Shown: positions 52,036 to 60,781 of the stretch, piece by piece
Numbering within the stretch: position 1 is the first letter of the stretch
Layout: each line of letters opens with the position of its first letter
Origin: JAJPHW01 sp963799065
GTDB taxonomy: Bacteria > Acidobacteriota > Terriglobia > Terriglobales > Acidobacteriaceae
Length of the DNA: 64,000 bases
Assembly (NCBI GenBank): GCA_963799065.1
Contig: CAWCVJ010000001.1
Location: 1,240,001 to 1,304,000, forward strand
Direction of reading: 5' to 3'
Program-made: the position numbers and the translations under genes
The notes under the pieces: generated by a model
Seen by the model: the letters and a program-made list of their open reading frames with translations, nothing else
Database searches by the model: none
Told to the model about the DNA's origin: nothing

Positions 52036-52068
52036 GTTGTCCCGACATGACAGGTTACCGCATTTGGG
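52036..52068. repeat. 33-bp direct repeat, copy 1
   Basis: Aligns without gaps to 52907-52939, 29 of 33 positions identical by eye; the shared core contains ACCGCATTTGGG. It lies between the TTG start region of the beta-oxidation gene and the toxin-antitoxin module. Confidence 0.7.
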
Positions 52069-52134
52069 GTTCAGATGGAGTGACGCTGGCTTAAGCTGCG
52101 GACGGCTTACACCCAGGATCTCTAGGCTGCCTTC

Positions 52135-52169
52135 ATGTTGTTGACAACATATTACTCCAATGCCATACT
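52135..52169 (+). promoter_or_regulatory. Promoter of second toxin-antitoxin module with palindromic operator
   Basis: TTGACA (52141-52146), 17-nt spacer, CATACT (52164-52169). ATGTTG (52135-52140) and CAACAT (52145-52150) form a perfect 6-bp inverted repeat with 4-nt centre over the -35 element, a likely antitoxin operator. The predicted transcription start (about 52176) coincides with the GTG start codon of the toxin. Confidence 0.6.
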
Positions 52170-52175
52170 TAGCGA

Positions 52176-52538
52176 GTGCCGTGGATCGTCGAAATCGGCG
52201 ATGAATTTGAGCCGGAGTTCGACCGACTGCCCGAAGATGTGCAAACGGAACTGCTGGCAATGGCTCGGCTGCTTGAGCAGTTTGGTCCACAGTTGAAGCG
52301 CCCGCGAGCCGACACGTTGAATGGTTCGCGCCATGCCAAGATGAAGGAGCTACGCTTCAGCGCGGCCGATGGCGAGTGGCGAGTTGCCTTCGCGTTCGAC
52401 ACGAGGCGCAAGGCGATTCTGCTGGTCGGCGGGGACAAATCTGGAGGCAGCGAAAGGCGCTTCTATCGCGAGCTGATTCGAAAAGCTGACGCGCGTTTCG
52501 ACGCTCATCTCGCCCGGATGAAAAGGGAAAACGAATAA
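52176..52538 (+). CDS. Phage Gp49-like / HigB-type toxin
   Basis: 120 residues of the RelE superfamily, Gp49-like branch: VEIGDEFEPEFDRLPEDVQT, MARLLEQFGPQLKRPRADTL, GSRHAKMKELRFSAADGEWR, VAFAFDTRRKAILLVGGDKS, then a basic tail (FYRELIRKADARFDAHLARM). GTG start. Followed after 2 nt by the XRE antitoxin gene. Likely an mRNA interferase. It is not closely similar to the HigB at 46453. Confidence 0.85.
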   Translation: MPWIVEIGDEFEPEFDRLPEDVQTELLAMARLLEQFGPQLKRPRADTLNGSRHAKMKELRFSAADGEWRVAFAFDTRRKAILLVGGDKSGGSERRFYRELIRKADARFDAHLARMKRENE

Positions 52539-52540
52539 CC

Positions 52541-52888
52541 ATGCCAACGAATGTGAATGACAAGATCAGAAAGCTAAGCTCAACTCAACGAAAAAAGGTT
52601 GAGGCCCGCGCCGCTCAACTCATCGCGGAAGAGATGAGCCTGCGCGAGCTTCGTCGCGCCCGTAAGCTTACCCAGGTCAAAATTGCCAAGACACTGGGTA
52701 TCAGTCAGGATGGAGTTTCGCGCCTGGAAAAGCGCAGCGATTTGTTGCTATCTACTCTGCGCAAAACAGTCGAAGCTATGGGTGGAAATCTTTCGCTTGT
52801 CGCGGAGTTCCCAGACCGCCCGCCAGTCGCTTTGTCCGGCATCGCCGAGGACAATTCGCATTCTAAGCGAGCCATTTGCAGGAAGTAG
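52541..52888 (+). CDS. XRE-family antitoxin
   Basis: 115 residues. N-terminal helix (DKIRKLSSTQRKKVEARAAQ), then helix-turn-helix in LRRARKLTQVKIAKTLGISQ plus DGVSRLEKRSDLLLSTLRKT, and a C-terminal strand and tail (LSLVAEFPDRPPVALSGIAE). This is the usual partner of Gp49-like toxins. It should bind the ATGTTG-N4-CAACAT palindrome upstream of the toxin gene. Confidence 0.87.
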   Translation: MPTNVNDKIRKLSSTQRKKVEARAAQLIAEEMSLRELRRARKLTQVKIAKTLGISQDGVSRLEKRSDLLLSTLRKTVEAMGGNLSLVAEFPDRPPVALSGIAEDNSHSKRAICRK

Positions 52889-52906
52889 CCGGTTCCTTCC
52901 GCCCCG

Positions 52907-52939
52907 GTTCTCCCCACAAGACAGGTCACCGCATTTGGG
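52907..52939. repeat. 33-bp direct repeat, copy 2
   Basis: Second copy of the repeat at 52036-52068, on the other side of the toxin-antitoxin module. The truncated FG-GAP frame begins immediately after it, so the repeat marks a junction. Confidence 0.7.
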
Positions 52940-52943
52940 CGGA

Positions 52944-53431
52944 GCAGAATTAACGACGACGGCAAACTCGACGTTGCCGTGGCAATAGCCGATGGCAGTT
53001 CCAATCGAACCAGCTACGCAGCTATTCTGTTAGGCAATGGCGACGGTACTTTTGGTCGAGGCCAGCTCGGGGCCGCTGGCCCCAACCCGATGTCGATGGC
53101 GACGTCAGACTTCAACGGCGACGGTATTCCAGACCTCGTGGTCGGGAACGATCCACTTTGCGAGAAAGAATGCCCTGGCACCATCTCCGTCCTGCTGGGC
53201 AACGGCGATGGAACATTCCAAGAGCCGCAGACGTTCGCTGTCCACGGTCACTTCCCTCTGATCACCGTGGCCGATTTCAATGACGATGGCAAGCCTGACG
53301 TTGCAACCTCGAACACCGACAGCGCAAGTATCAGCATCCTGCTCAACACCACGCAATTCCAGCGAAAAAACGCTAAGCCCTTCGCGCCTCACTGCGTAGT
53401 CGTTGTCCTGTGCCTTGTCTTTAGGCAATAG
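52944..53431 (+). pseudogene. FG-GAP/VCBS repeat protein fragment, 5' truncated
   Basis: Starts abruptly after the 33-bp repeat with an internal repeat unit (INDDGKLDVAVAIADG), followed by LLGNGDGTF, FNGDGIPDLVVGN, LLGNGDGTF and FNDDGKPDVATSN. These are the calcium-binding FG-GAP units of an integrin-like beta-propeller, normally part of proteins of many hundred residues with a signal peptide. Neither signal peptide nor ribosome site is present. The last about 25 residues (from NAKPFAPH) are not repeat-like. Probably a leftover of a larger surface-protein gene. Confidence 0.7.
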
Positions 53432-53540
53432 TTGCAGACGTCGCCGAAGCCGCCTGCGGCGATGTGTCCGATGCGAGCCAGCGCTCCAGTTTGTGATGAT
53501 GGCGGTGCAACGCATCGGGAGTGGTTTCCTTACGCCCCGG

Positions 53541-54776
53541 TCACATATAACGCAGGAACTGCTGCGTTGTGCCGTTGAATCCGGGGAAGACGGTTGCCGT
53601 GTCTTTGTTTCCCAGATGCTTATACACTGCTTCGCTCAACACTTGCCTGAAGTCGGTCGTAACCGCAAGATCGCGGGCCTCGTAGAGTTGCGATTGATCG
53701 AGCCCCGGCCACTTCCCGTAAACTCTACCGCCTTTGACCGGGCCGCCTAGGACAAACATGACGTTCGCGTGGCCATGATCGGTGCCGCGGTTGCCGTTCT
53801 CGCGCGCGGTGCGTCCGAACTCCGACATGGTAACGATGACCGTGTCTTCGGCAAGGTTGCCGAGGTCAATCCAGAAGGCGGAGATCGACTGCGAAAATTC
53901 CGTGAGCACATTCGCGATCTGCCCCTGCGTGTTGCCCTCGTTGACGTGATGATCCCATCCACCAATATCGGCGAATGCGACCTGCACGCCAAGGTTGGCC
54001 TTGATCAACTGAGCCATCTGCTTCATGCTGTCGCCGAAGTGGCCTTTGGGATAATTAGCCCCGGGCGTGGGCGTATACTTCGCCGGATCGGCTGACTTCA
54101 GCATCTTGACCGCATCGAATGTTTCCTGCCCGGTGCCGTGTAGCACGGAATCGACGGAGTGCTCGTACATCGCTTCGAAGGTGTTGGCGGCGGGAGGAGT
54201 ATTACGGCCGCCGACGCCGAAGTCGTTAATGTTGTTGATCGCAACCGCAGGCTCATTGCCGGAGAGAATTCGGGGCAACGCAGGACCGATTGCGACGGCG
54301 CGAAAAGGATATTGTCCTGCCGTCGGAGGCGCAGCCCGCAGCGTGCGATTCAGCCAGCCATCTTCGGTAGCTTTGACTCCGGGCGTGCCAGACTCCATGA
54401 AATCCTGCGCATCGAAGTGCGAACGCGAAGGATCGGGCGAGCCCGCCGCATGAACGATGGCGAGATGCTTTTGGTCCCATAAGGTTTGAAACGATGCCAT
54501 GGCCGGATGCAATCCGAAGAATCCATCGAGATCGAGCACAGCGTTTTTCGGGATATTAATCGACGGTCGCATGGCATAGTAGGCAGGCTCGGCGTGCGGT
54601 ACGACAATATTCAATCCATCCGCCGCGCCGCGCTGGAAGAGCACAACCAGGCGCTTGTTCTTGCCGCCCGCCATGTCGGCGGCATAGGCGGCCCGTCTCA
54701 AGAAAGACGGGACGGCTGCGCTTCCAACCACTGCTAAAGCGCCGTTGCGAACGAAGATGCGACGTGTGATGGCCAT
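53541..54776 (-). CDS. DUF1501 family protein with Tat signal
   Basis: 411 residues. The N-terminus MAITRRIFVRNGALAVVGSA is a twin-arginine signal. The body has LVVLFQRGAADGLNIVVPHA, NNINDFGVGG, VQVAFADIGGWDHHVNEGNT and VIVTMSEFGRTARENGNRGT followed by DHGHANVMFVLG, typical of the DUF1501 (alkaline-phosphatase/sulfatase-like fold) family. AGGAGT precedes the ATG. It is 14 nt downstream of the DUF1800 gene, its constant partner in many bacteria. Biochemical role unknown. Confidence 0.88.
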   Translation of the reverse strand: MAITRRIFVRNGALAVVGSAAVPSFLRRAAYAADMAGGKNKRLVVLFQRGAADGLNIVVPHAEPAYYAMRPSINIPKNAVLDLDGFFGLHPAMASFQTLWDQKHLAIVHAAGSPDPSRSHFDAQDFMESGTPGVKATEDGWLNRTLRAAPPTAGQYPFRAVAIGPALPRILSGNEPAVAINNINDFGVGGRNTPPAANTFEAMYEHSVDSVLHGTGQETFDAVKMLKSADPAKYTPTPGANYPKGHFGDSMKQMAQLIKANLGVQVAFADIGGWDHHVNEGNTQGQIANVLTEFSQSISAFWIDLGNLAEDTVIVTMSEFGRTARENGNRGTDHGHANVMFVLGGPVKGGRVYGKWPGLDQSQLYEARDLAVTTDFRQVLSEAVYKHLGNKDTATVFPGFNGTTQQFLRYM

Positions 54777-54790
54777 AGGTTGACTCCTAA

Positions 54791-56848
54791 TTATCGTTTC
54801 TGAAATTCGGGCGAACCCAAAAGCAATCCGGCGATTACAGCGATATTGGCAGGATGTTTGGGGTCGTCCAACTTGCGCTGCGTGATCTTTGGATCTTGCA
54901 ACTGCGCCGCAATCGTATCGTGGGTTTGCGGCGAGACGTCGCCTGCGAGGAAACTCTTCTCCAACACAACAAGAGCTTCATCCACATCGGTCGCGGTGCC
55001 GGGATCGATCAAGTTCTGCAACGAAACCTGAACCCCTCTTGTTTTGCCCGCGGTAAAGGCCAGCGCGAAATTCATGCGACCAAGCAACGCGGATGAATTG
55101 ACCCAGGCGTCCGACTTCTCGGAGTAGCCCGTAGGCGGCTGCATCCCGTAGAGCGGCATCCCCATGTTTTGTAGCTGATGCGCCACAGGCATGGCGTCGG
55201 TCAGGTCGGCGCCAGTCGCGCGCAGCGCAGACACCGTGAACTCGAGCGGCGTCTTCACCTTGACGCGATACTCGCTGGGCGACCAGAATTCTGGCGACTG
55301 CAGCATGGTTTTCATCACTTCACGAATGTCGCCGTCTTTCTTCAGGAACGTTTGCGTCATCCGATCGACAAGACCCTGTGGCGGATCGTCGCTGACGAAC
55401 CGAACCGCCAGCTTGGTGCAAATAAACTTCGCCGTCGAAGGATGATGCGCAAGAATATGCAGCAGTTCATATCCTTCTTTCTCGCCGTTGAACTTGATCT
55501 TGTGGCCAAGCACAACTTTGTCGCCGGGCTCGTGCATGCGTTCGTCAAATTTGAAACCGCCACCTTCGCGCGGCTGCGTTAGCGTCCAACCAGTCAGAAC
55601 TTTGGCGACCTCGGTCACGTCTTTCTGCGTGTAGCCGCCGTTGACGCCGAGTGTGTGCAGTTCCATCAATTCGCGACCGTAATTTTCGTTCAATCCGTTG
55701 CGCTTGCCTTTGGACTGATTCACCGGGCCCGGCTTGCGTTCGCGCTTGCGCCAGTCATCGCCAGCGCGCTTGGGAATGCCGTTGGCAACATCAGAATTTG
55801 GCCCGACGCTGAGCCAGTTGTCCAGATAGAAGAGCATCGCGGGACTCTGCGCCGTCGCCACCAGCAAATCCTCGAACTTACCCATCGCATAAGGCCGGAT
55901 CGCATCGCGCTCATATCCCGCGAGCATGTAGCGATCGGGACCTTTGCCGACAAACACGTTGAAGTGATTGAACCAAAAGTCGGTGAGGACCTCCTGCAAC
56001 TGACGGTCGCTGTACACCGCGCGCACCAGCTTTGCGGAAACCAGCTCGTCCGTTACGACCTGCTGTGGATTATTCAGCGCGATTGCGATTTCGCGATCGT
56101 GCGGCGACATCCCGGAGAGAATCTGGTCGCGCGGACCGCCTTTGATGAACTTAACCAGCGCTCGCCGGTCGTTGGTGGAGAGGCTGAGAATCGCGTTTAG
56201 GCGCTGATCCGGCGGCATGGCAATCAGCTGTTTCGCCTCATCGTCCGCATAACTCTTATCGCCTGCGTCCGCGTCTTCCGTCGCCGGCATCGTCGTAGGC
56301 GGCATCGGTTGTTGCGTACCGTCCACTTCAGCGGGAGTTTTTGCGCCCGTAGTGGATGCGTTGGTCGCCATGTTCACTGTCTGCACTGGATTCGCGGTTG
56401 CGGCTGCTTGCTTGCGCTCCAGCTTTTGTTCATAGCGGTCAATCTGCATCTGATACACGACGCGCTCGGCGCGCTCTGTCGGCAGCGACTCTTTGCCGTC
56501 TATCACAGCCTTGATCTTTTGCTCTGGCGGAAAGTTCGCCGCCAGTTCGCGGGTGTCCATTTGCAGCGTTGGGAATTGTTCCAGACGTGCCTGCAAAGCG
56601 GAATCGTCAATCTTTTCGGGATGGAGTTGTTGATCCATCCATTTGTCGACGCCCATGGCGGCGACTCGATCCACTTCGCCCGGACGGCCTCCAAAAGTCA
56701 GACGACTTAAGGCATGAACGGCACGTTTGTGCTCGTCCATGGTGGCGAACTCGTCCTTCTTCCTCCTCTTACCCGAGGCGAAGCCAAGCAAACTCACAGC
56801 GGCGAGAGTTATGCAGAGCAGCCGTTTCGTCGAATTTGCCAGTCGCAT
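54791..56848 (-). CDS. DUF1800 family protein, secreted
   Basis: About 685 residues with a signal peptide (RLLCITLAAVSLLGFASG). DUF1800 features: RAVHALSRLTFGGRPGEVDR (about residue 35), MGVDKWMDQQLHPE, FWFNHFNVFVGKG (about residue 290), ENYGRELMELHTLGVNGGYT (about residue 390), DVTEVAKVLTGWTL and LGHKIKFNGEKEG. An Ala/Gln-rich insertion occupies about 130-180. ATG 56848 has GGGAG upstream; the frame is open further up to 57181 but without sense. Co-transcribed with the DUF1501 gene; function unknown. Confidence 0.86.
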   Translation of the reverse strand: MRLANSTKRLLCITLAAVSLLGFASGKRRKKDEFATMDEHKRAVHALSRLTFGGRPGEVDRVAAMGVDKWMDQQLHPEKIDDSALQARLEQFPTLQMDTRELAANFPPEQKIKAVIDGKESLPTERAERVVYQMQIDRYEQKLERKQAAATANPVQTVNMATNASTTGAKTPAEVDGTQQPMPPTTMPATEDADAGDKSYADDEAKQLIAMPPDQRLNAILSLSTNDRRALVKFIKGGPRDQILSGMSPHDREIAIALNNPQQVVTDELVSAKLVRAVYSDRQLQEVLTDFWFNHFNVFVGKGPDRYMLAGYERDAIRPYAMGKFEDLLVATAQSPAMLFYLDNWLSVGPNSDVANGIPKRAGDDWRKRERKPGPVNQSKGKRNGLNENYGRELMELHTLGVNGGYTQKDVTEVAKVLTGWTLTQPREGGGFKFDERMHEPGDKVVLGHKIKFNGEKEGYELLHILAHHPSTAKFICTKLAVRFVSDDPPQGLVDRMTQTFLKKDGDIREVMKTMLQSPEFWSPSEYRVKVKTPLEFTVSALRATGADLTDAMPVAHQLQNMGMPLYGMQPPTGYSEKSDAWVNSSALLGRMNFALAFTAGKTRGVQVSLQNLIDPGTATDVDEALVVLEKSFLAGDVSPQTHDTIAAQLQDPKITQRKLDDPKHPANIAVIAGLLLGSPEFQKR

Positions 56849-56963
56849 GAGTCTCCCGAACGGGCTATCTCTCCGCCTATAGTATGAACCCTCGACCGGG
56901 CGGAAGTTGCTGCCTTTTTTGGTTACGGGAGTGACGAAATGGAGGTCTGGAGAGGGTTTACGG

Positions 56964-58217
56964 CTAGGTGAGAAAGAGGCGTCCGCGTGTGGTTTTGTGT
57001 TGCAGATTGGCTGCCAATTGGTCGACATCCGTAGCGGATATGTTGCCCGCAAGACGGTCGTCCAGAAACTTTGTGCGGTTGCTCCCCACCGCATCCCGTC
57101 GGATCTGTAGCAACAGTCCTTGTACGGCGTCAGGATCGAACTTATGCGGCGCCATGCGTACAATCTCATTGAGCGTTCCACCCAAAGACAGTGAATTGCG
57201 ATAGGGGCGCTCGCTCGTCATGGCGTCGAAAGTGTCTGCCAGACCCATAATGCGGACGGGTATCGGAATCTCCGCCATTCTGAGTCCATCGGGATATCCT
57301 GAGCCGTCCCCGCGCTCGTGATGCCATCGCACAATCTCCGGAATGCTGGGCCAGGGAAATTGTACGTTGCTGACGATTTCATGACCCACCACGGTGTGAT
57401 CCGCCATCTGTCGAAATTCATCGGCGTCCAGAGAAGTCGGCTTGGCAAAGAGCCGACGGTCGACCGCGATCTTCCCGATGTCATGCAAATAGCCCGCTGA
57501 ACGAAGAGCGATAAGGTCGGGAGTCTCCAGTCCCATGGCCTCGCCAATGGCGGCGGCGTAACGCCCCACCCGCAACGAGTGCCCGTGAATATTCACATGC
57601 TTGGTGTCGACCGCCGCGGCGAAAGCTTCCAGAGCATTGTCATAAAAGCCATTGAGTGAAGCCATGATGCGAAGATTGTCGGAGACGCGCTGCGCGAGCG
57701 TCTGCGTCAAGTTGAAGTTGTGCAAGGCCAGCGCGACATAATGGCAAAGCAGATCGAGAGCTTCCAGTTCGTCTTCGTTGTAACTGGCATTGCCTTCTCG
57801 ACGGCCCAGAGCGACTGCTCCCACCAGCGTGCCCGCCACTTTCAGGGGTGCGATGCACCGGAACAATTCTGGCGCTACGTTTCCATTCGCGCTGAGAAAA
57901 ACGTCAGACGCGCCGCTGGTAAGGATGATGGTGGCACGCGTCGACAGTAACGCATGAACGTGTTTCGGAAGCAACGGAATCACCGCCGGCTCAGGCATCA
58001 GTACAAAACCTCCTGACGCCACCGAAGTCAGCATGGATGGCTTATTGTTGTAGGCGAAGAGTACGCCCTCTTTTGCAGCGGCCGCCTGCATTAATGCGGA
58101 AAGCATGGCGGAGGCCGTCTGGGGAAATTCGCGCTCGGCGGTGATCGCCGGTCCTAAATCGGAGAGCGCTTCCACGGTTCGCAACAGACGCCGGAAGTTT
58201 TCTTTCTGCGCTGCCAT
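56964..58217 (-). CDS. GAF and HD-GYP domain protein, putative c-di-GMP phosphodiesterase
   Basis: About 417 residues. The N-terminal GAF-like sensor spans roughly 10-185 (MLSALMQAAAAKEGVLFAYN, GTLVGAVALGRREG). The C-terminal HD-GYP domain has HSLRVGRYAAAIGEAMGLE, GYLHDIGKIAVD, DHTVVGHEIV, RWHHERGDGSGYPDGL and GLADTFDAMTSERPYR, so all metal ligands and the GYP signature are present. It should hydrolyse cyclic di-GMP to GMP under control of the GAF domain. ATG 58217 is preferred to TTG 58238. Confidence 0.86.
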   Translation of the reverse strand: MAAQKENFRRLLRTVEALSDLGPAITAEREFPQTASAMLSALMQAAAAKEGVLFAYNNKPSMLTSVASGGFVLMPEPAVIPLLPKHVHALLSTRATIILTSGASDVFLSANGNVAPELFRCIAPLKVAGTLVGAVALGRREGNASYNEDELEALDLLCHYVALALHNFNLTQTLAQRVSDNLRIMASLNGFYDNALEAFAAAVDTKHVNIHGHSLRVGRYAAAIGEAMGLETPDLIALRSAGYLHDIGKIAVDRRLFAKPTSLDADEFRQMADHTVVGHEIVSNVQFPWPSIPEIVRWHHERGDGSGYPDGLRMAEIPIPVRIMGLADTFDAMTSERPYRNSLSLGGTLNEIVRMAPHKFDPDAVQGLLLQIRRDAVGSNRTKFLDDRLAGNISATDVDQLAANLQHKTTRGRLFLT

Positions 58218-58322
58218 GCGGTTTGAATCGTACTCCAAGACTCAAGTGAGATTACCATGCAGGGCCGCGCGCATTGCGTCATGTTTGTTGGTTAGTTTGG
58301 TGCGGCAAACCATACGGCGGAT

Positions 58323-58354
58323 ACCGGAAAGCCCTGCCGATCAGGCCTTCCGGT
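58323..58354 (-). terminator. Hairpin at the 3' end of the CYTH gene
   Basis: Arms ACCGGAA (58323-58329) and TTCCGGT (58348-58354) with further partial pairing span the CYTH-gene stop codon. No T run follows, so termination is uncertain. Confidence 0.35.
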
Positions 58355-58913
58355 GTAACACTTCGTCGAAGGTCATGTTCTTGGCGGAGGCGCGGGCGCG
58401 CTTTTTCCAATCCAGAAACAGTTCGACATACGATTGTGTGATGTAGAGTTCTGGGGCGATCCCCAGGGTGCGGGCAGTCCGGTCGATCCAGCGCGATGGG
58501 CCTTCGATCTCTCCGAAATCGCCGATGGGAGTTTCATCCAGCACCACGTGCCCATGGTCATCGCTCCACTCCTCGCGAAATTTTTCGTAGCGGAATGAGC
58601 CTTGGTATCCGAGTGCCAGCAGAATCGCGTCCATGACTTTACCATTGGCGACGGCTGTTTCGCGTTCAATCCGAACTTTGTGGCGGCCCGCCTGGCCTTT
58701 GCTCTTGTGAGTTAAAGTCCACTTCTTGCCGTACTCGCGCAGGCGGAGAATTTGCCCGCGTTTGCGCAAGGCGAGATCTGGAACATCGTAGAGCGTGTTG
58801 ATTTCATGGGTGCTGGGCGTGGTGCGGCGAAAGCCCGCCCCCTTGAGGCGGCGTGTCAGCGCACGAAAATCTTCAACTACAAATTTAATTTCGATTTCGC
58901 GAGGAGCAGACAT
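58341..58913 (-). CDS. CYTH domain protein (class IV adenylate cyclase / thiamine-triphosphatase-like)
   Basis: 190 residues beginning with the CYTH ExExK signature (REIEIKFVVED). Further acidic/basic strands line the tunnel: QILRLREYGKKWTLTHK, HKVRIERETAV, FRYEKFREEW, VVLDETPIGDFGEIEG. The family binds triphosphates with metal; members include CyaB adenylate cyclase, thiamine triphosphatase and inorganic triphosphatases. Without a CHAD domain or a tested active site the specific reaction cannot be chosen. It is 6 nt downstream of the metallopeptidase gene. Confidence 0.84.
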   Translation of the reverse strand: MSAPREIEIKFVVEDFRALTRRLKGAGFRRTTPSTHEINTLYDVPDLALRKRGQILRLREYGKKWTLTHKSKGQAGRHKVRIERETAVANGKVMDAILLALGYQGSFRYEKFREEWSDDHGHVVLDETPIGDFGEIEGPSRWIDRTARTLGIAPELYITQSYVELFLDWKKRARASAKNMTFDEVLHRKA

Positions 58914-58919
58914 AAAGAC

Positions 58920-60677
58920 TCAGTACGACGGGGCGTTCCTCCGCATCGGAGTCTTCGCGACGCTGGGTTTGTCAGGCGACGAAGACAGCTCCTCCGCGGT
59001 CACGAAAATCGGCTCGATGTCTGTGGGAACTTCGTGCAAGCGATCCAGCGCCCGCTTCAGCGCCGGGCGAACTACACCCATCTGATCCAGCAATTTCTTT
59101 GCGCCGTCGTAATCGCCTTCCGCTTCAATGGTGAGCAGATCGTGATCCAGCTCCGCCACGGCGGCCTTCATCTTCGCCACGTTCACCGAAAAAGTGCCGT
59201 CGCGGTGCTGTACGAAGGCTCCGTGATCGAGAAAAAAATTGAATTGCACCGCCATGCCTTTCCCGTGCGCTTCGTTCAAGCCGAAGCGCAAGCTGCGGAA
59301 GGACGACGCCAGATAAGTCGTATAAAGCTGCCTCTGCGCAGCCTCATCGGACGGCAACACCTTCTCCATGCCGAGGGCGTGAGCGTGGTCCATCAAATAT
59401 TGCAGCGCGAACAGTCCGGTCACATCGGCCTTCGCCTCTTCGATCGCGCTATAGATTTCCTTTAGTTCCTCGCGTGGAGTGCTGTCGCGACCATTCACCT
59501 GGATCTGGTGTGGTCCTAATCCGTGCATAAGTTCGTGCGCCAGAATATGCGTGAAGAAAGACTCGAAGCTCACATCGGATTGTGCCTGTGCGGATAAAGT
59601 CCGGCGCGCAATCGGCAGCAGCACGCCATGAAACTTCGCCTCCTGCACGTTCTTCAACATGACCCGCTTGCTGCCTTTTTGCTGCACCACGCGATCGTCG
59701 TTCGGCAGGTTGTAGGCGGCCGTCTGTACGCCATGCGCCCCATCGCCGGTCGCGATGATTTCATCGACAACCCGAATCGGCGCCGCCGCCCCTAGCTTGG
59801 GATTGCGATACTTGGGATCCATCGGCAAGTGATTCTCAATCTCTTGCAGATGCCTGGTAAAAGTGGAAAGTTTTTTGGTCTCGACATCGTCTCGCAGATT
59901 CACATACGCTTCAAATGCCGCCTTGTATCCGAAGAGCCCGTCGTTGTAAGTCTCGTAAGGGCCGATCGTAATGTCGAGCGGCGCGTCCAAGTCCATCCAA
60001 GCTAAATCGCTTTCGTAATAGTCATTCGACGCAAAAGCGTCCGCCCGCGCGTTGAGAAACGTCTTCAGGCTGGCATTGCCGGTGAGCCCAGCGGCTTCCC
60101 GCAGCAGCCCGGCGGCACGGCCAAGATCATCTTTGTATTCCTCGCTGTAAGGGACCGTCCTCAGCTGTTTCCCGCCATCCTGCCAACGGACTACGGTGAA
60201 GAAGCTTTTTGCTTGTTCTTGCTGCGCCGCCGTCAGGCCTGCGACCCAGCCCTCGAATTGCGCCTTGGTCATGTCCTCAGGATAAAAGTTTGCTCCTACG
60301 GGCTTGTGTGCCGGAACACCGGGAATGAACGGCGCATCGTCGTCGATATTCGACCACGGTCCCTTGTTCAGCCAGAAATAATGCAGCCGTGCTTTTCCTA
60401 ACGGAGTCATATCCCGCTGTAGTTTTTCGTAGAGCGCGACATCGCCACTCCAGTATTGCTGCATAAATACTTCATTGAGAATGCGTGAGGCTTCGATTAG
60501 TTTGACCAACGCCTTGCGATCGCCCGCCGAGAGCTTCGATACATCCACCCGAATCGGCGTCGGGGTGAAACGCGCGGCCATCTTCTGCAACCCTGTCAGG
60601 TCGGGCGTACCCGTCGTTTGTGCGTCGCTCAGCATCGTCAACGCAAGAATACTCAATACTAGAAACATAGGTTTCAC
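58920..60677 (-). CDS. Secreted M49-like (dipeptidyl peptidase III-related) metallopeptidase
   Basis: 585 residues with a signal peptide (MFLVLSILALTMLSDAQ). The zinc site HELMHGLGPH (about residue 387) and the downstream EEAKADVTGL (about residue 418) correspond to the two metal-binding segments of family M49. M49 enzymes usually have HExxGH with one extra residue, whereas this one has HExxH. LGAAAPIRVVDEII and the QFNFFLDHGAF segment also fit bacterial M49 relatives. GTG start with GGGGGAGG just upstream. Likely cleaves dipeptides from peptides outside the cytoplasm. Confidence 0.78.
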   Translation of the reverse strand: MKPMFLVLSILALTMLSDAQTTGTPDLTGLQKMAARFTPTPIRVDVSKLSAGDRKALVKLIEASRILNEVFMQQYWSGDVALYEKLQRDMTPLGKARLHYFWLNKGPWSNIDDDAPFIPGVPAHKPVGANFYPEDMTKAQFEGWVAGLTAAQQEQAKSFFTVVRWQDGGKQLRTVPYSEEYKDDLGRAAGLLREAAGLTGNASLKTFLNARADAFASNDYYESDLAWMDLDAPLDITIGPYETYNDGLFGYKAAFEAYVNLRDDVETKKLSTFTRHLQEIENHLPMDPKYRNPKLGAAAPIRVVDEIIATGDGAHGVQTAAYNLPNDDRVVQQKGSKRVMLKNVQEAKFHGVLLPIARRTLSAQAQSDVSFESFFTHILAHELMHGLGPHQIQVNGRDSTPREELKEIYSAIEEAKADVTGLFALQYLMDHAHALGMEKVLPSDEAAQRQLYTTYLASSFRSLRFGLNEAHGKGMAVQFNFFLDHGAFVQHRDGTFSVNVAKMKAAVAELDHDLLTIEAEGDYDGAKKLLDQMGVVRPALKRALDRLHEVPTDIEPIFVTAEELSSSPDKPSVAKTPMRRNAPSY

Positions 60678-60781
60678 AAACCCTCCCCCAACCGGTTCGT
60701 TCCAATGATTAATAAAAACTCAACAGCATAACAGGTGCGGCAGTAGCATCGACCGACCCGAAGAGTTAAAATTAGAAAATC

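Noticed and set aside
46236..53500. Integrative element with attL/attR at tRNA-Leu
   Set aside because: No integrase gene and I could not find a second copy of the tRNA 3' end by eye inside the window.
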